Below, one piece after another: positions 54,108 through 62,743 of a stretch of DNA of 64,000 bases. The position numbers were made by a program, and so were the translations under genes. The notes below the pieces were generated by a model. It saw only the letters and a list, made by a program, of their open reading frames with translations, ran no database searches and was not told the origin of the DNA. Location: the NCBI RefSeq assembly GCF_001705435.1, contig NZ_MDEN01000066.1, positions 62,001 through 126,000 of the forward strand, given 5' to 3'. How positions within the stretch are numbered: position 1 is the stretch's first letter; each line of letters starts with the position of its first letter. This DNA is from Pseudomonas graminis. Its GTDB lineage: Bacteria; Pseudomonadota; Gammaproteobacteria; Pseudomonadales; Pseudomonadaceae.

Positions 54108-55376
54108 TCAGGCCCATAACCTGCGGTATGCGCCGTCGGCATCATGTTCGTCGGCCTGCTTCACGGTGTGGAAGCGCCGACCGCCCCTCGGGTCCGTTCC
54201 GTAGCCGGCGATGTACAGCCAATTGCCCTGATTGCTGTAAACGTCGTAATCCACCAGCTGCGCCTCGAACCACGCGGCCCCGGCGCGCCAATCACCCTTT
54301 AGATCGAAGATCAGGTAACTGGCGACGATCTGGCGCATGCGGTTGGACAGATAGCCCGTCGCTGCCAATTCCCGCATACCCGCGTCAATCAACGCCTCTC
54401 CGGTTTCACCCCGACACCAGCGCGCAAACCCCTGTGGATTGTGGCCCGGTTCGCTGGTCCCTTTCAGGCCGCTGGCGCGATAGAGAAGCCGGCCGTATTT
54501 CAGATGCAGCAAGCGAAAGTAATCGCGCCACAGCAACTCGAAGTAGATCCAGTACGTACTGTCATTGGCGCCATGTTCGGACTCAAAAGCCTTCAGCGCC
54601 TGATCGACCTGCGGCGCTGAAAGCGAACCGCGTGCAAGCCAGGGCGAAAACTTGGTGGAGTCGTCCACAGCGCTCAAGTTGTTGCGGGTGGCTTTATAGC
54701 TGTCCGCCAGGCCCCGGCGAAAATACTGCTGCAGATGCTCGATGGCCGCGTGCTCGCCGCCGTGAAATGCTTGCTGTTGGTAAGGAAACGCCGAGCGGGA
54801 GTCCGGAACCGCAGACGTTTGCAGCGTGACCGGTTCAATCCTCACACCTTGCGGCAGCGCTGGAATTGTCGCTGGCGACGGTATGGCGGGGCGGGCAGAA
54901 GCGTGGGCCTTTTCCACAAGACGCCGAAAGCTGCTGAATACGTCGGGCAGCTGCTCGACCGCCATTGGCAATTCATCCAGCGTAAACAGCGTCGATTGCC
55001 AGTGATCCTCCACGGTCAGTCCCGCCGCGCGGAGGGCTTGCACCTGTGCTTCCTCTTCCGGCGCCGCGATGCGTTCGCAGATGATCGTATCGATGCCCAG
55101 CTCGTGGGCCAGGGCGACGAGGCGTTCAACGGACTCACCCTCAATCTGCATCAGCGCGTTGCCTCGTGCGCTCAGCTGCCCGGCCAGTGCGCTGACCGCG
55201 GTCTGTTCGAAATACTGGCGGTGGGCGCCGATGCGCTCGAATCCCCATGGCGTGGACGCCGCCACGGGTGTGCAGTAAACCGGCAGCAGCGTGTGGGCAA
55301 GTTCGCATGCGTGGGTGAATGCGGGGTTGTCGGCAAGCCGAAGGTCCTGACGGAACCAATAGATCAACGTATTCAT
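54108..55376 (-). CDS. CRY-DASH type cryptochrome/photolyase
   Basis: A 422-residue flavoprotein. The N-terminal alpha/beta domain opens IYWFRQDLRLADNPAF. The C-terminal FAD domain shows STKFSPWLARGSLS, YWIYFELLWRDYFRL, YLSNRMRQIVASYLI and the DASH signature GTDPRGGRRFH near the end. DASH proteins repair cyclobutane dimers, mainly in single-stranded DNA, using light. It is divergent from the DUF3429 gene and stands alone. Confidence 0.87.
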   Translation of the reverse strand: MNTLIYWFRQDLRLADNPAFTHACELAHTLLPVYCTPVAASTPWGFERIGAHRQYFEQTAVSALAGQLSARGNALMQIEGESVERLVALAHELGIDTIICERIAAPEEEAQVQALRAAGLTVEDHWQSTLFTLDELPMAVEQLPDVFSSFRRLVEKAHASARPAIPSPATIPALPQGVRIEPVTLQTSAVPDSRSAFPYQQQAFHGGEHAAIEHLQQYFRRGLADSYKATRNNLSAVDDSTKFSPWLARGSLSAPQVDQALKAFESEHGANDSTYWIYFELLWRDYFRLLHLKYGRLLYRASGLKGTSEPGHNPQGFARWCRGETGEALIDAGMRELAATGYLSNRMRQIVASYLIFDLKGDWRAGAAWFEAQLVDYDVYSNQGNWLYIAGYGTDPRGGRRFHTVKQADEHDADGAYRRLWA

Positions 55377-55518
55377 GTGAAGGTCTCAGCGCCCAGGGAT
55401 CGAGGCCTTGATCAGTGGGTGACAGGACGTGGTCCTTTTTCCGGTCGAGCAAGAGAAGCTAAACAGCATTGCACTTTTGAGCCATAGTCTTTCAAGTAAA
55501 TGACTGAAAGGGGCTCAA

Positions 55519-55983
55519 ATGAAAGCGTTGTCGCTGTCTTCGTCGCCAAGGTACGTGGCGCTGCTGGGTTATGGTGGTTTGCTGCCGTTCGTTGGGCTGC
55601 TGTTGCTGATCCTGTTTGCAGTCGACTACCGAGCTTTCTTGACGCACGCGCTGCTCGCTTACGGAGCGGTGATCCTGAGTTTTGTGGGCGCGCTGCATTG
55701 GGGATTCGCCATGACCCTGCAAGGCTTGAATGCCGACCAGTGTCGCGAGCGGTTCATCTGGAGTGTCATCCCGGCGCTGATCGCCTGGCCCGCACTGTTA
55801 TTGCCGGCACCGTTGGGGCTGTTGCTGCTGATTTTCGGTTTCGTCACGCACTACTGGCAGGACCGGCGTCTGGTGAAAACCACAACACTGCCCGACTGGT
55901 ATTTGCCGATGCGCCTGCGTTTAACGTTGGTCGCCAGTCTTTGCCTGCTGCTGGGAGCGATCACTGTAGCCGTTGGCTCCTGA
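55519..55983 (+). CDS. DUF3429 membrane protein
   Basis: A 154-residue membrane protein with four to five hydrophobic segments (about 15-35, 42-62, 85-110 and 130-150). The family motif is GAVILSFVGALHWGFAM near residue 49. The function is unknown. It has a good ribosome site (GAAAGGGG). Confidence 0.82.
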   Translation: MKALSLSSSPRYVALLGYGGLLPFVGLLLLILFAVDYRAFLTHALLAYGAVILSFVGALHWGFAMTLQGLNADQCRERFIWSVIPALIAWPALLLPAPLGLLLLIFGFVTHYWQDRRLVKTTTLPDWYLPMRLRLTLVASLCLLLGAITVAVGS

Positions 55984-56082
55984 AACCGCCGGTGTCCGGA
56001 TCTGTTGGAGGCTAATTGAAGGTTCGGCCGGGTGTTCGACCCGTGTCCGAGCCTTACCTCCTCCAAGCGGTTGGCAGGCAAA

Positions 56083-56109
56083 AAAACACCCCGACATGCG
56101 GGGTGTTTT
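56083..56109 (-). terminator. Rho-independent terminator of ilvD
   Basis: AAAACACCCCG and CGGGGTGTTTT form an 11-bp stem with a 5-nt loop. On the minus strand it ends in a T-run, 17 bp after the ilvD stop. Confidence 0.9.
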
Positions 56110-56126
56110 CCAGTGCGGGTTGATGC

Positions 56127-57974
56127 TTACGGCATCAGCTTGTCGAGCATCGCCTTGTCACGCACAGCACCCTTGTCGGCGCTGGTCGCCAGCAGGGCGT
56201 AGGCCTTGAGGGCGGTGGTCACTTTGCGAGGGCGTGACTCAACGGGTTTCCAGCCTTTCTTTTCCTGCTCGGCGCGACGTTCGGCCATTTCCGCGTCGTC
56301 GATCAACAGATTGATCGAGCGATTCGGAATATCGATCAGTACTTTGTCGCCGTCACGGACCAGACCGATCGCGCCACCTGCTGCGGCTTCAGGAGACGCA
56401 TGGCCGATGGACAGGCCAGAGGTCCCGCCCGAGAAACGCCCGTCGGTCAGCAGCGCACAGTCTTTGCCCAGACCTTTGGATTTCAGATACGACGTCGGGT
56501 ACAGCATTTCCTGCATACCCGGGCCGCCTTTCGGACCTTCGTAACGGATGATCACGATGTCGCCGGCCTTCACTTCGTCCGCCAGAATGCCGCGAACAGC
56601 GCTGTCCTGACTTTCGAAGATCTTGGCGTTGCCTTCGAACACGTGAATCGACTCGTCCACGCCAGCGGTTTTCACCACGCAGCCGTCCAGCGCGATATTG
56701 CCGTACAGCACGGCCAGGCCACCTTCCTGGGAGTAGGCGTGCTCGACACTGCGGATGCAGCCGTTCTCGCGGTCGTCGTCCAGGGTTTCCCAACGGGTCG
56801 ACTGGCTGAAGGCCGTCTGGGTCGGAATGCCCGCAGGGCCCGCTTTGAAGAATTGGTGCACTGCTTCGTCGTCAGTCTGGGTGATGTCCCACTTGGCGAT
56901 GGCTTCTTCCATGGATTTGCTGTGCACGGTCGGCAAGTCGGTGTGCAGCAGGCCGCCACGGGCCAGCGAGCCGAGGATGCTGAAGATGCCGCCGGCGCGG
57001 TGGACGTCTTCCATGTGGTACTTCTGGATGTTCGGCGCGACTTTGCACAGCTGCGGCACGCGGCGCGACAGGCGATCAATGTCGCGCAAGTCGAACGGAA
57101 TCTCGGCTTCCTGGGCAGCGGCCAGCAAATGCAGGATGGTGTTGGTCGAACCGCCCATGGCGATGTCGAGGGTCATCGCGTTCTCGAACGCCTTGAAGTT
57201 GGCGATGTTACGCGGCAGCACCGACTCGTCGTTGTCTTTGTAGTAGGTTTTGCACAGGTCGACGATGGTGCGCCCGGCCTGCAGGAACAGCTGTTCGCGG
57301 TCCGAGTGGGTCGCCAGCGTGGAGCCGTTGCCCGGCAGCGCGAGGCCCAGTGCTTCAGTCAGGCAGTTCATCGAGTTGGCGGTGAACATCCCGGAGCACG
57401 AACCGCACGTCGGGCAGGCGCTGCGCTCGTATTCAGCGACTTTTTCGTCGGACGCGGTGGAGTCGGCAGCGATGACCATGGCGTCGACCAGGTCCAGGCC
57501 GTGGCTGGCGAGCTTGGTCTTGCCGGCTTCCATCGGACCGCCGGAGACGAAGATCACCGGGATGTTCAGGCGCAACGAAGCCATCAGCATGCCGGGGGTG
57601 ATCTTGTCGCAGTTGGAGATGCAGACGATTGCATCGGCGCAGTGGGCGTTGACCATGTATTCGACGGAGTCGGCGATGATCTCGCGGCTGGGCAACGAAT
57701 ACAGCATGCCGTCATGGCCCATGGCGATGCCGTCATCCACCGCGATGGTGTTGAATTCCTTGGCGACGCCGCCTGCTCTTTCGATCTCGCGCGCCACCAG
57801 CTGACCCATGTCCTTCAAGTGGACGTGGCCCGGAACGAACTGGGTAAACGAGTTGGCGATGGCGATGATCGGCTTCTTGAAATCGTCGTCCTTCATGCCC
57901 GTGGCACGCCACAAGGCGCGCGCGCCGGCCATATTGCGGCCGTGGGTGGACGTTTTTGAACGGTAATCAGGCAT
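56127..57974 (-). CDS. ilvD: Dihydroxy-acid dehydratase
   Basis: A 615-residue Fe-S dehydratase of the branched-chain amino acid pathway. Cluster and family motifs are CISNCDKITPGM near residue 119 and CPTCGSCSGMFTANSMNCL near residue 192. The C-terminal domain includes the LTDGRFSGGTSGLSIGHASP loop. It makes 2-oxo acids for Val, Leu and Ile. The 470-bp gap before it on the other side holds its promoter and the REP units of the RAYT element; no leader peptide rich in branched-chain residues was seen. Confidence 0.97.
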   Translation of the reverse strand: MPDYRSKTSTHGRNMAGARALWRATGMKDDDFKKPIIAIANSFTQFVPGHVHLKDMGQLVAREIERAGGVAKEFNTIAVDDGIAMGHDGMLYSLPSREIIADSVEYMVNAHCADAIVCISNCDKITPGMLMASLRLNIPVIFVSGGPMEAGKTKLASHGLDLVDAMVIAADSTASDEKVAEYERSACPTCGSCSGMFTANSMNCLTEALGLALPGNGSTLATHSDREQLFLQAGRTIVDLCKTYYKDNDESVLPRNIANFKAFENAMTLDIAMGGSTNTILHLLAAAQEAEIPFDLRDIDRLSRRVPQLCKVAPNIQKYHMEDVHRAGGIFSILGSLARGGLLHTDLPTVHSKSMEEAIAKWDITQTDDEAVHQFFKAGPAGIPTQTAFSQSTRWETLDDDRENGCIRSVEHAYSQEGGLAVLYGNIALDGCVVKTAGVDESIHVFEGNAKIFESQDSAVRGILADEVKAGDIVIIRYEGPKGGPGMQEMLYPTSYLKSKGLGKDCALLTDGRFSGGTSGLSIGHASPEAAAGGAIGLVRDGDKVLIDIPNRSINLLIDDAEMAERRAEQEKKGWKPVESRPRKVTTALKAYALLATSADKGAVRDKAMLDKLMP

Positions 57975-58240
57975 TGGAGCACTCCGGCTAATCGGCTGAA
58001 TGAGGAAGGGAGTGAGCTTCTAGTGACGTCGTGTGCAAAAGGCAGTGACCGGATGCAGCGAAGAAACCGAACGATACGGGATCACCGTACGCCCAGCCTG
58101 AGCTCATAAACCCGCCGGGGATGACTGGCGATGAATAGCGCTGATTCTACACCTGTGGGGGCGGGAGGGAATGGCGGGAAGTGGGGCTGCGGACTCATCG
58201 GTCTGATTGCCAAATGGGTCGGTGGGGGATCCGACCTCAA

Positions 58241-58351
58241 TCGCGAGCAAGCTCACTCCTACAAAGATGCCCCCTGATTCGAGCGATCAATGGTCCCGGC
58301 ACGAATGCAAAGTTCGGCGCGGAACCACTGTAGGAGTGAGCTTGCTCGCGA
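58241..58351. repeat. REP pair upstream of the RAYT gene
   Basis: TCGCGAGCAAGCTCACTCCT with ACA (58241-58263) and its exact reverse complement (58329-58351) face each other across 65 bp. Confidence 0.9.
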
Positions 58352-58445
58352 TAAGGATCTTGCAGACACATCCGGAATCTCTGTTTGGCGTCTACCCCTC
58401 AGGCACTGTTCTAGCCTTCCTGGTAATCACCAACGGGAGCGACTA

Positions 58446-58904
58446 ATGCCGGAATTACCGCGTGGAAGATATCTAAGGAGCGGGAGATTTTCGGAGTCGG
58501 GACGGATTTACCTCGTCACGTCGGTCACCCATAACCGGGAGCAGGTTTTCAGCGACTGGAAGCTTGGACGATTGGTTGTGAACGAGTTCCGCGCCGCTCA
58601 GTCCTCGGGGGCGGCAGATTCGTTAGCGTGGGTCATCATGCCCGACCACATCCACTGGCTGCTTGAACTGACGGGAGGTGAACTCACTCGGATTTTACAG
58701 GGAGTGAAATCGCGAAGCGCTCGCGCAATCAATCAGTCGCGAGGAACGCACCGGCAAGTCTGGCAGAGGGGTTTTCACGACAGAGCATTACGACGGGAGG
58801 ACGATCTTTTGATGATGGCCAGATACATTGTCGCCAATCCGTTGAGGGCTGGATTGGTCAAACGGGTCGGAGATTATCCGCTGTGGGACGCGAGTTGGTT
58901 TTGA
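58446..58904 (+). CDS. REP-associated tyrosine transposase (RAYT)
   Basis: A 152-residue single-strand transposase of the Y1 HUH family. The metal-binding motif is MPDHIHW near residue 59, and the likely catalytic Tyr lies in MMARYIVANPLRAGLV near residue 125. The frame is open to 58290, but the family start MPELPRGRYLRSGRF fits the ATG at 58446 after GGGAGCGACTA. Matching REP pairs stand on both sides, giving the REPtron form in which the enzyme recognises and may spread the REP units. No disruption was seen, so it is probably active. Confidence 0.92.
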   Translation: MPELPRGRYLRSGRFSESGRIYLVTSVTHNREQVFSDWKLGRLVVNEFRAAQSSGAADSLAWVIMPDHIHWLLELTGGELTRILQGVKSRSARAINQSRGTHRQVWQRGFHDRALRREDDLLMMARYIVANPLRAGLVKRVGDYPLWDASWF

Positions 58905-58911
58905 AGCAGAA

Positions 58912-58973
58912 TCGCGAGCAAGCTCACTCCTACAGGTACTGTGCATCGCCTGTAGGAGTGAGCTTGCTCGCGA
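58912..58973. repeat. REP pair downstream of the RAYT gene
   Basis: The same 23-bp unit (58912-58934) and its exact reverse complement (58951-58973) lie 16 bp apart, just after the transposase stop. Confidence 0.9.
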
Positions 58974-59055
58974 TCTGTTGCGAAGCGACAGTCATCCTGC
59001 AATCGCATTCACTCAGACATGTCCCTGTCGTCTGATTTGCTGCCGGTTCCCGGCA

Positions 59056-59082
59056 GATCGCGGGACAAGCCACGCTCCTACA
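59056..59082. repeat. REP unit of the cysA-downstream class
   Basis: GATCGCGGGACAAGCCACGC, continuing to TCCTACA, is identical over 27 bp to 727-753. A partial unit (TGTAGGAGTGGGCGG) follows at about 59099. Confidence 0.8.
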
Positions 59083-59129
59083 GGTTCTGCAGATGGCCTG
59101 TAGGAGTGGGCGGCTCGTTACGTCACGCT

Positions 59130-59157
59130 ATCAGCCATCAGCCATCAGCCATCAGCT
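59130..59157. repeat. Heptanucleotide tandem repeat at the rlmI stop codon
   Basis: ATCAGCC is repeated three times, followed by ATCAGCT. On the minus strand, the TGA stop of rlmI is part of the last unit. Slippage would leave the protein unchanged because the repeat extends downstream of the stop. Confidence 0.7.
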
Positions 59158-60348
59158 GTTCGGCAACAACCGGCAGGTGATGCTTTTGATGTAGCGCGTT
59201 TCGGGGATTGCAGGGTGGACCGGGTGGTCCGGGCCCTGGCCGCCGCGCTCGAGCAGCTGGATGTTGCGGTCCAGATGGCGGGCACTGGTCAGGAGGATGT
59301 TTTGCAGGTCATCTTCCGGCAGGTGCATCGAGCAGGAAGCGCTGACCAGAATGCCGTCCTTGCTGAGCAGGCGCATGGCTTGCTCGTTCAGGCGGCGGTA
59401 GGCGCCTTCGCCGTTCTTCATGTCTTTCTTGCGTTTGATGAACGCGGGCGGGTCGGCAATGATCACGTCGAAACGCTCTTCAGCCGCTTTCAGTTCCTTC
59501 AGCGCCTCAAACACGTCGCCTTCGATGCAGGTGACCTTTTCCGCGAAGCCGTTCAGTGCGGCGTTACGCTCCACACCGTCCAGCGCGAAGGCTGACGCGT
59601 CGACGCAGAAGACTTCGCTGGCGCCGAAAGCACCGGCCTGGATGCCCCAGCCGCCGATGTAACTGAACAGGTCCAGTACACGCTTGCCCTTGGCGTACGG
59701 TGCCAGGCGCGCGCGGTTCATGCGGTGGTCGTAGAACCAGCCCGTCTTCTGGCCTTCCATCACCGGCGCTTCAAACTTCACGCCGTTCTCTTCCAGCGCG
59801 ACCCACTCCGGCACCAGGCCGAACGCGGTTTCAACGTAGCGGTTCAGCCCTTCGGCGTCGCGCGCGGCGGAGTCGTTCTTGAGCAGAATGCCCCTCGGCT
59901 TGATCACTTGAATCAGCGCGGCGAGCACGTCGTCCTTGAGCTGCTCCATGGCTGCTGACGCCAGCTGCACCACCAGAATGTCGCCGAAGCGATCCACCAC
60001 CAAACCTGGCAACAGGTCGGAGTCGCCGTAGACCAGACGATAAAACGGCTTGTCGAACAGACGCTCGCGCAGCGACAGGCAGACGTTCAGGCGATGAACC
60101 AGCAGCGACTTGTCCAGTGGCAGCTTGATGTCGCGGGACAGCAAACGTGCGCAAATCAGGTTTTGCGGGCTCATTGCGACGATGCCCAGCGGCTTGCCGC
60201 CCGCAGCTTCCAGAATGGCTTGAGCGCCCGGAGCAAAGCCGTTGAGCGGGGTGGCAGCGACGTCGATTTCGTTGCTGTAGACCCACAAATGACCGTTGCG
60301 CAAACGGCGATCGGCGTTGGGCTTGAGGCGCAAGCTAGGCAGGGACAT
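59152..60348 (-). CDS. rlmI: 23S rRNA m5C1962 methyltransferase RlmI-like
   Basis: A 398-residue SAM-dependent methyltransferase. A PUA domain (about 1-80; starts LRLKPNADRRLRNGHLWVYS) is followed by an EEHEE-type region and the Rossmann domain with motif I RVLDLFSYIGGWGIQA near residue 222. The catalytic segments are ADPPAF and SCSMH. It modifies large-subunit rRNA. The substrate position is from homology to E. coli RlmI; RlmK-like specificity is possible. Confidence 0.88.
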   Translation of the reverse strand: MSLPSLRLKPNADRRLRNGHLWVYSNEIDVAATPLNGFAPGAQAILEAAGGKPLGIVAMSPQNLICARLLSRDIKLPLDKSLLVHRLNVCLSLRERLFDKPFYRLVYGDSDLLPGLVVDRFGDILVVQLASAAMEQLKDDVLAALIQVIKPRGILLKNDSAARDAEGLNRYVETAFGLVPEWVALEENGVKFEAPVMEGQKTGWFYDHRMNRARLAPYAKGKRVLDLFSYIGGWGIQAGAFGASEVFCVDASAFALDGVERNAALNGFAEKVTCIEGDVFEALKELKAAEERFDVIIADPPAFIKRKKDMKNGEGAYRRLNEQAMRLLSKDGILVSASCSMHLPEDDLQNILLTSARHLDRNIQLLERGGQGPDHPVHPAIPETRYIKSITCRLLPNS

Positions 60349-60515
60349 GACGTCGCTCCGGAAAAAAGAGCGGGAGTATAGCGCGTGAACCCGCTGACGG
60401 GCGCGCCGTGGTCGATTACCGTCTGGCTGTCCGTCGGATCCGTTGGATCGTCATCCAGTTGTCGACCCGTGGCCGCGAGGGGTTAGAATCGTGGCCTGAC
60501 CCCGAGTGTGAAGTT

Positions 60516-61382
60516 ATGTCCCAAGAGCTTACGTCCGAGCAGATCCAGCAGGCGTTACAAGGCATCAGCGTTCCGCCCCAGCCGCAAATCATGGTGGATT
60601 TGCAGATGGAGCAGTACATGCCTGACCCTGACTTGGGTGCCATCGCCCGGTTGATCGCCCAGGATCCGGGGCTCTCCGGCGCGCTGCTGAAAATCGTCAA
60701 TTCCAGCCATTACGGACTGACCAACAAAATCGCCTCGATCCAACGGGCGGTGAACCTGCTCGGCAGCCGCTCGGTCATCAACCTGATCAACGCACAGTCG
60801 ATCAAGGGCGAGATGAGCGATGAAACCATCGTCGTGCTCAACCGTTTCTGGGACACCGCCCAGGACGTCGCAATGACCAGTCTGACGATCGCCAAGCGCA
60901 TCGGCTCGCAAACGGTCGACGAATCCTACGCACTGGGCCTGTTTCATGACTGCGGCGTGCCGCTGATGATCAAGCGTTTCCCCGACTACATGAGCGTGCT
61001 CGAAGAGGCGTATTCCAACACCACCGCCGAGCGTCGGGTGGTCGACACCGAGAACCGGCTGCTGAACACCAACCACGCCGTTGTCGGTTATTTCACCGCC
61101 AAGTCCTGGCGTTTGCCTGAACATGTCAGCAATGCGATCGCCAATCACCATAATGCGCTGGCGATTTTCAAGGACGACTCGGGTCGCAACGCGCCACTGA
61201 AAAACATGCTGGCCGTGCTGAAGATGGCCGAGCATGTCTGCGAATCCCACCGTGTATTGGGCAACGAGCCCGTCGACCACGAGTGGAACAGCATTGGTCC
61301 TCTGGTTCTCGATTACGTTGGCTTGTCCGACTACGACTTCGAAAACCTCAAGGAAAGTATTCGCGAGCTGAGCGCGCACTGA
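60516..61382 (+). CDS. HDOD-domain protein
   Basis: A 288-residue protein almost entirely filled by the HDOD domain (about 15-215; PPQPQIMVDLQMEQYMPDPD, LSGALLKIVNSSHYGL, ALGLFHDCGVPLMI). HDOD proteins act in signalling, often with cyclic di-GMP-related partners, and lack the full HD metal site. I chose the ATG at 60516 since the upstream open frame (from 60408) shows no conserved sequence. It lies 36 bp before mutM and may share a transcript with it. Confidence 0.87.
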   Translation: MSQELTSEQIQQALQGISVPPQPQIMVDLQMEQYMPDPDLGAIARLIAQDPGLSGALLKIVNSSHYGLTNKIASIQRAVNLLGSRSVINLINAQSIKGEMSDETIVVLNRFWDTAQDVAMTSLTIAKRIGSQTVDESYALGLFHDCGVPLMIKRFPDYMSVLEEAYSNTTAERRVVDTENRLLNTNHAVVGYFTAKSWRLPEHVSNAIANHHNALAIFKDDSGRNAPLKNMLAVLKMAEHVCESHRVLGNEPVDHEWNSIGPLVLDYVGLSDYDFENLKESIRELSAH

Positions 61383-61418
61383 CCCTGCGCCTGACCTTGC
61401 CCTTCATCGAGCTGCCGC

Positions 61419-62231
61419 ATGCCTGAATTACCTGAAGTCGAAACCACCCGCCGGGGCATTGCGCCGCATCTGGTGGGCCAGCGCGTGAGCCGCGTGATTG
61501 TGCGTGATCGTCGGCTGCGCTGGCCGATCCCCGAAGACCTTGACGTGCGCCTGTCAGGTCAGAAAATCGTGGCTGTCGAGCGTCGTGCCAAGTATTTGCT
61601 GATCCAGGCGGAGGTCGGCACGTTGATCAGCCACCTCGGCATGTCGGGTAATCTGCGCCTGGTGGACGCCGGTCTGCCGCCGCTCAAGCACGAGCACGTC
61701 GACATCGAATTCGAGTCCGGCCTGGCCTTGCGCTACACCGACCCTCGGCGTTTCGGCGCCATGCTCTGGAGCCTCGACCCGCTTAACCATGAATTGCTCG
61801 CGCGCCTTGGGCCGGAACCGCTGACCGAGGTGTTCGACGGGCTGCGTCTGTTCGAGCTGTCCCGTGGCCGGGCAATGGCGGTCAAGCCGTTCATCATGGA
61901 CAACGCGATCGTCGTGGGCGTCGGCAACATCTATGCAACCGAGGCCCTGTTTGCCGCCGGCATTGATCCGCGCCGCGCCGCCGGGAGCGTGTCCAAGGCA
62001 CGCTATATAAAGCTGGCGATTGAAATCAAACGCATCCTGGCCGCCGCCATCGAACGGGGCGGTACCACGCTGCGTGATTTCATCGGCGGGGACGGCCAGC
62101 CCGGTTACTTCCAGCAGGAACTGTTCGCCTACGGACGCGGCGAGGAACCGTGCAAGGTGTGCGGGACCACGCTGCGAGAAGTGAAGCTGGGTCAGCGGGC
62201 GAGTGTTTATTGCCCCAAGTGCCAGAAGTAG
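61419..62231 (+). CDS. mutM: Formamidopyrimidine-DNA glycosylase
   Basis: A 270-residue repair enzyme for 8-oxoguanine and formamidopyrimidine. The catalytic Pro2 and Glu3 are in the start MPELPEVETTRRG. The H2TH region is near GVGNIYATEALFAAGIDPRR, and the C-terminal zinc finger has CKVCGTTLREV and YCPKCQ. All key residues are present. Confidence 0.96.
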   Translation: MPELPEVETTRRGIAPHLVGQRVSRVIVRDRRLRWPIPEDLDVRLSGQKIVAVERRAKYLLIQAEVGTLISHLGMSGNLRLVDAGLPPLKHEHVDIEFESGLALRYTDPRRFGAMLWSLDPLNHELLARLGPEPLTEVFDGLRLFELSRGRAMAVKPFIMDNAIVVGVGNIYATEALFAAGIDPRRAAGSVSKARYIKLAIEIKRILAAAIERGGTTLRDFIGGDGQPGYFQQELFAYGRGEEPCKVCGTTLREVKLGQRASVYCPKCQK

Positions 62232-62407
62232 TTCCAGACAGCAGCAGAGCCGTCGGCCTGGATCGCTGACTGCCCCGGATCGCGAGGGTTTATCCGATCC
62301 CTCCTACAGGGCGTGTCTTGTCAGTGAGACACGCCGCCTCTTGCGTAAGCCCGCGCCCTGTTTATAGTGAACAGCTTCATATCTGCCTTAGCTTGAAGGA
62401 CCATGCC

Positions 62408-62743
62408 ATGAGCCCGTTTCGCATGCTTGCTGCCACCCTGGCCGTGTTCTTCGGCTTGCAATTCACGCCTGCGCTGGCTCAGGACGCGACCGGCAGTGGT
62501 GACCCCGTCTACGAAATCGAAAGCCCTCCCGCCTACGCGATGATCGGCGACCTGCTGATCGCGCGGCCGATTCTCATTGCTGCCACCATCATCGGCGCCG
62601 GGTTGTTCGTGGTTGCACTGCCGTTTACCGCCGCCGGCGGCGGCATTGGCCGAACCGGCAAGGCGCTGGTGGTGGATCCGGGCAAGGCGGCATTCGTCCG
62701 CTGCCTGGGTTGCACCGGCGACGGTTATGGCAAGCAGGACTGA
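62408..62743 (+). CDS. Small membrane protein, function unknown
   Basis: A 111-residue protein with a signal peptide ending at PALA (about residue 24), a polar stretch, one or two membrane segments (about 48-82) and a C-terminal CLGCTGDGYGKQD tail. I chose the ATG at 62408 (after GAAGGACC); the frame is open to 62318. I do not recognise a domain. Its end overlaps the 3' end of the convergent gamma-glutamyltransferase gene by 19 bp. Confidence 0.7.
   Translation: MSPFRMLAATLAVFFGLQFTPALAQDATGSGDPVYEIESPPAYAMIGDLLIARPILIAATIIGAGLFVVALPFTAAGGGIGRTGKALVVDPGKAAFVRCLGCTGDGYGKQD

Noticed and set aside
56400..57959. Long plus-strand frame (519 codons) opposite ilvD
   Set aside because: It mirrors the high-GC codon pattern of ilvD, has no domain, and ilvD is a certain gene.
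57975..58240. Attenuation leader before ilvD
   Set aside because: No short frame rich in Leu, Val or Ile and no alternative terminator hairpin was seen.
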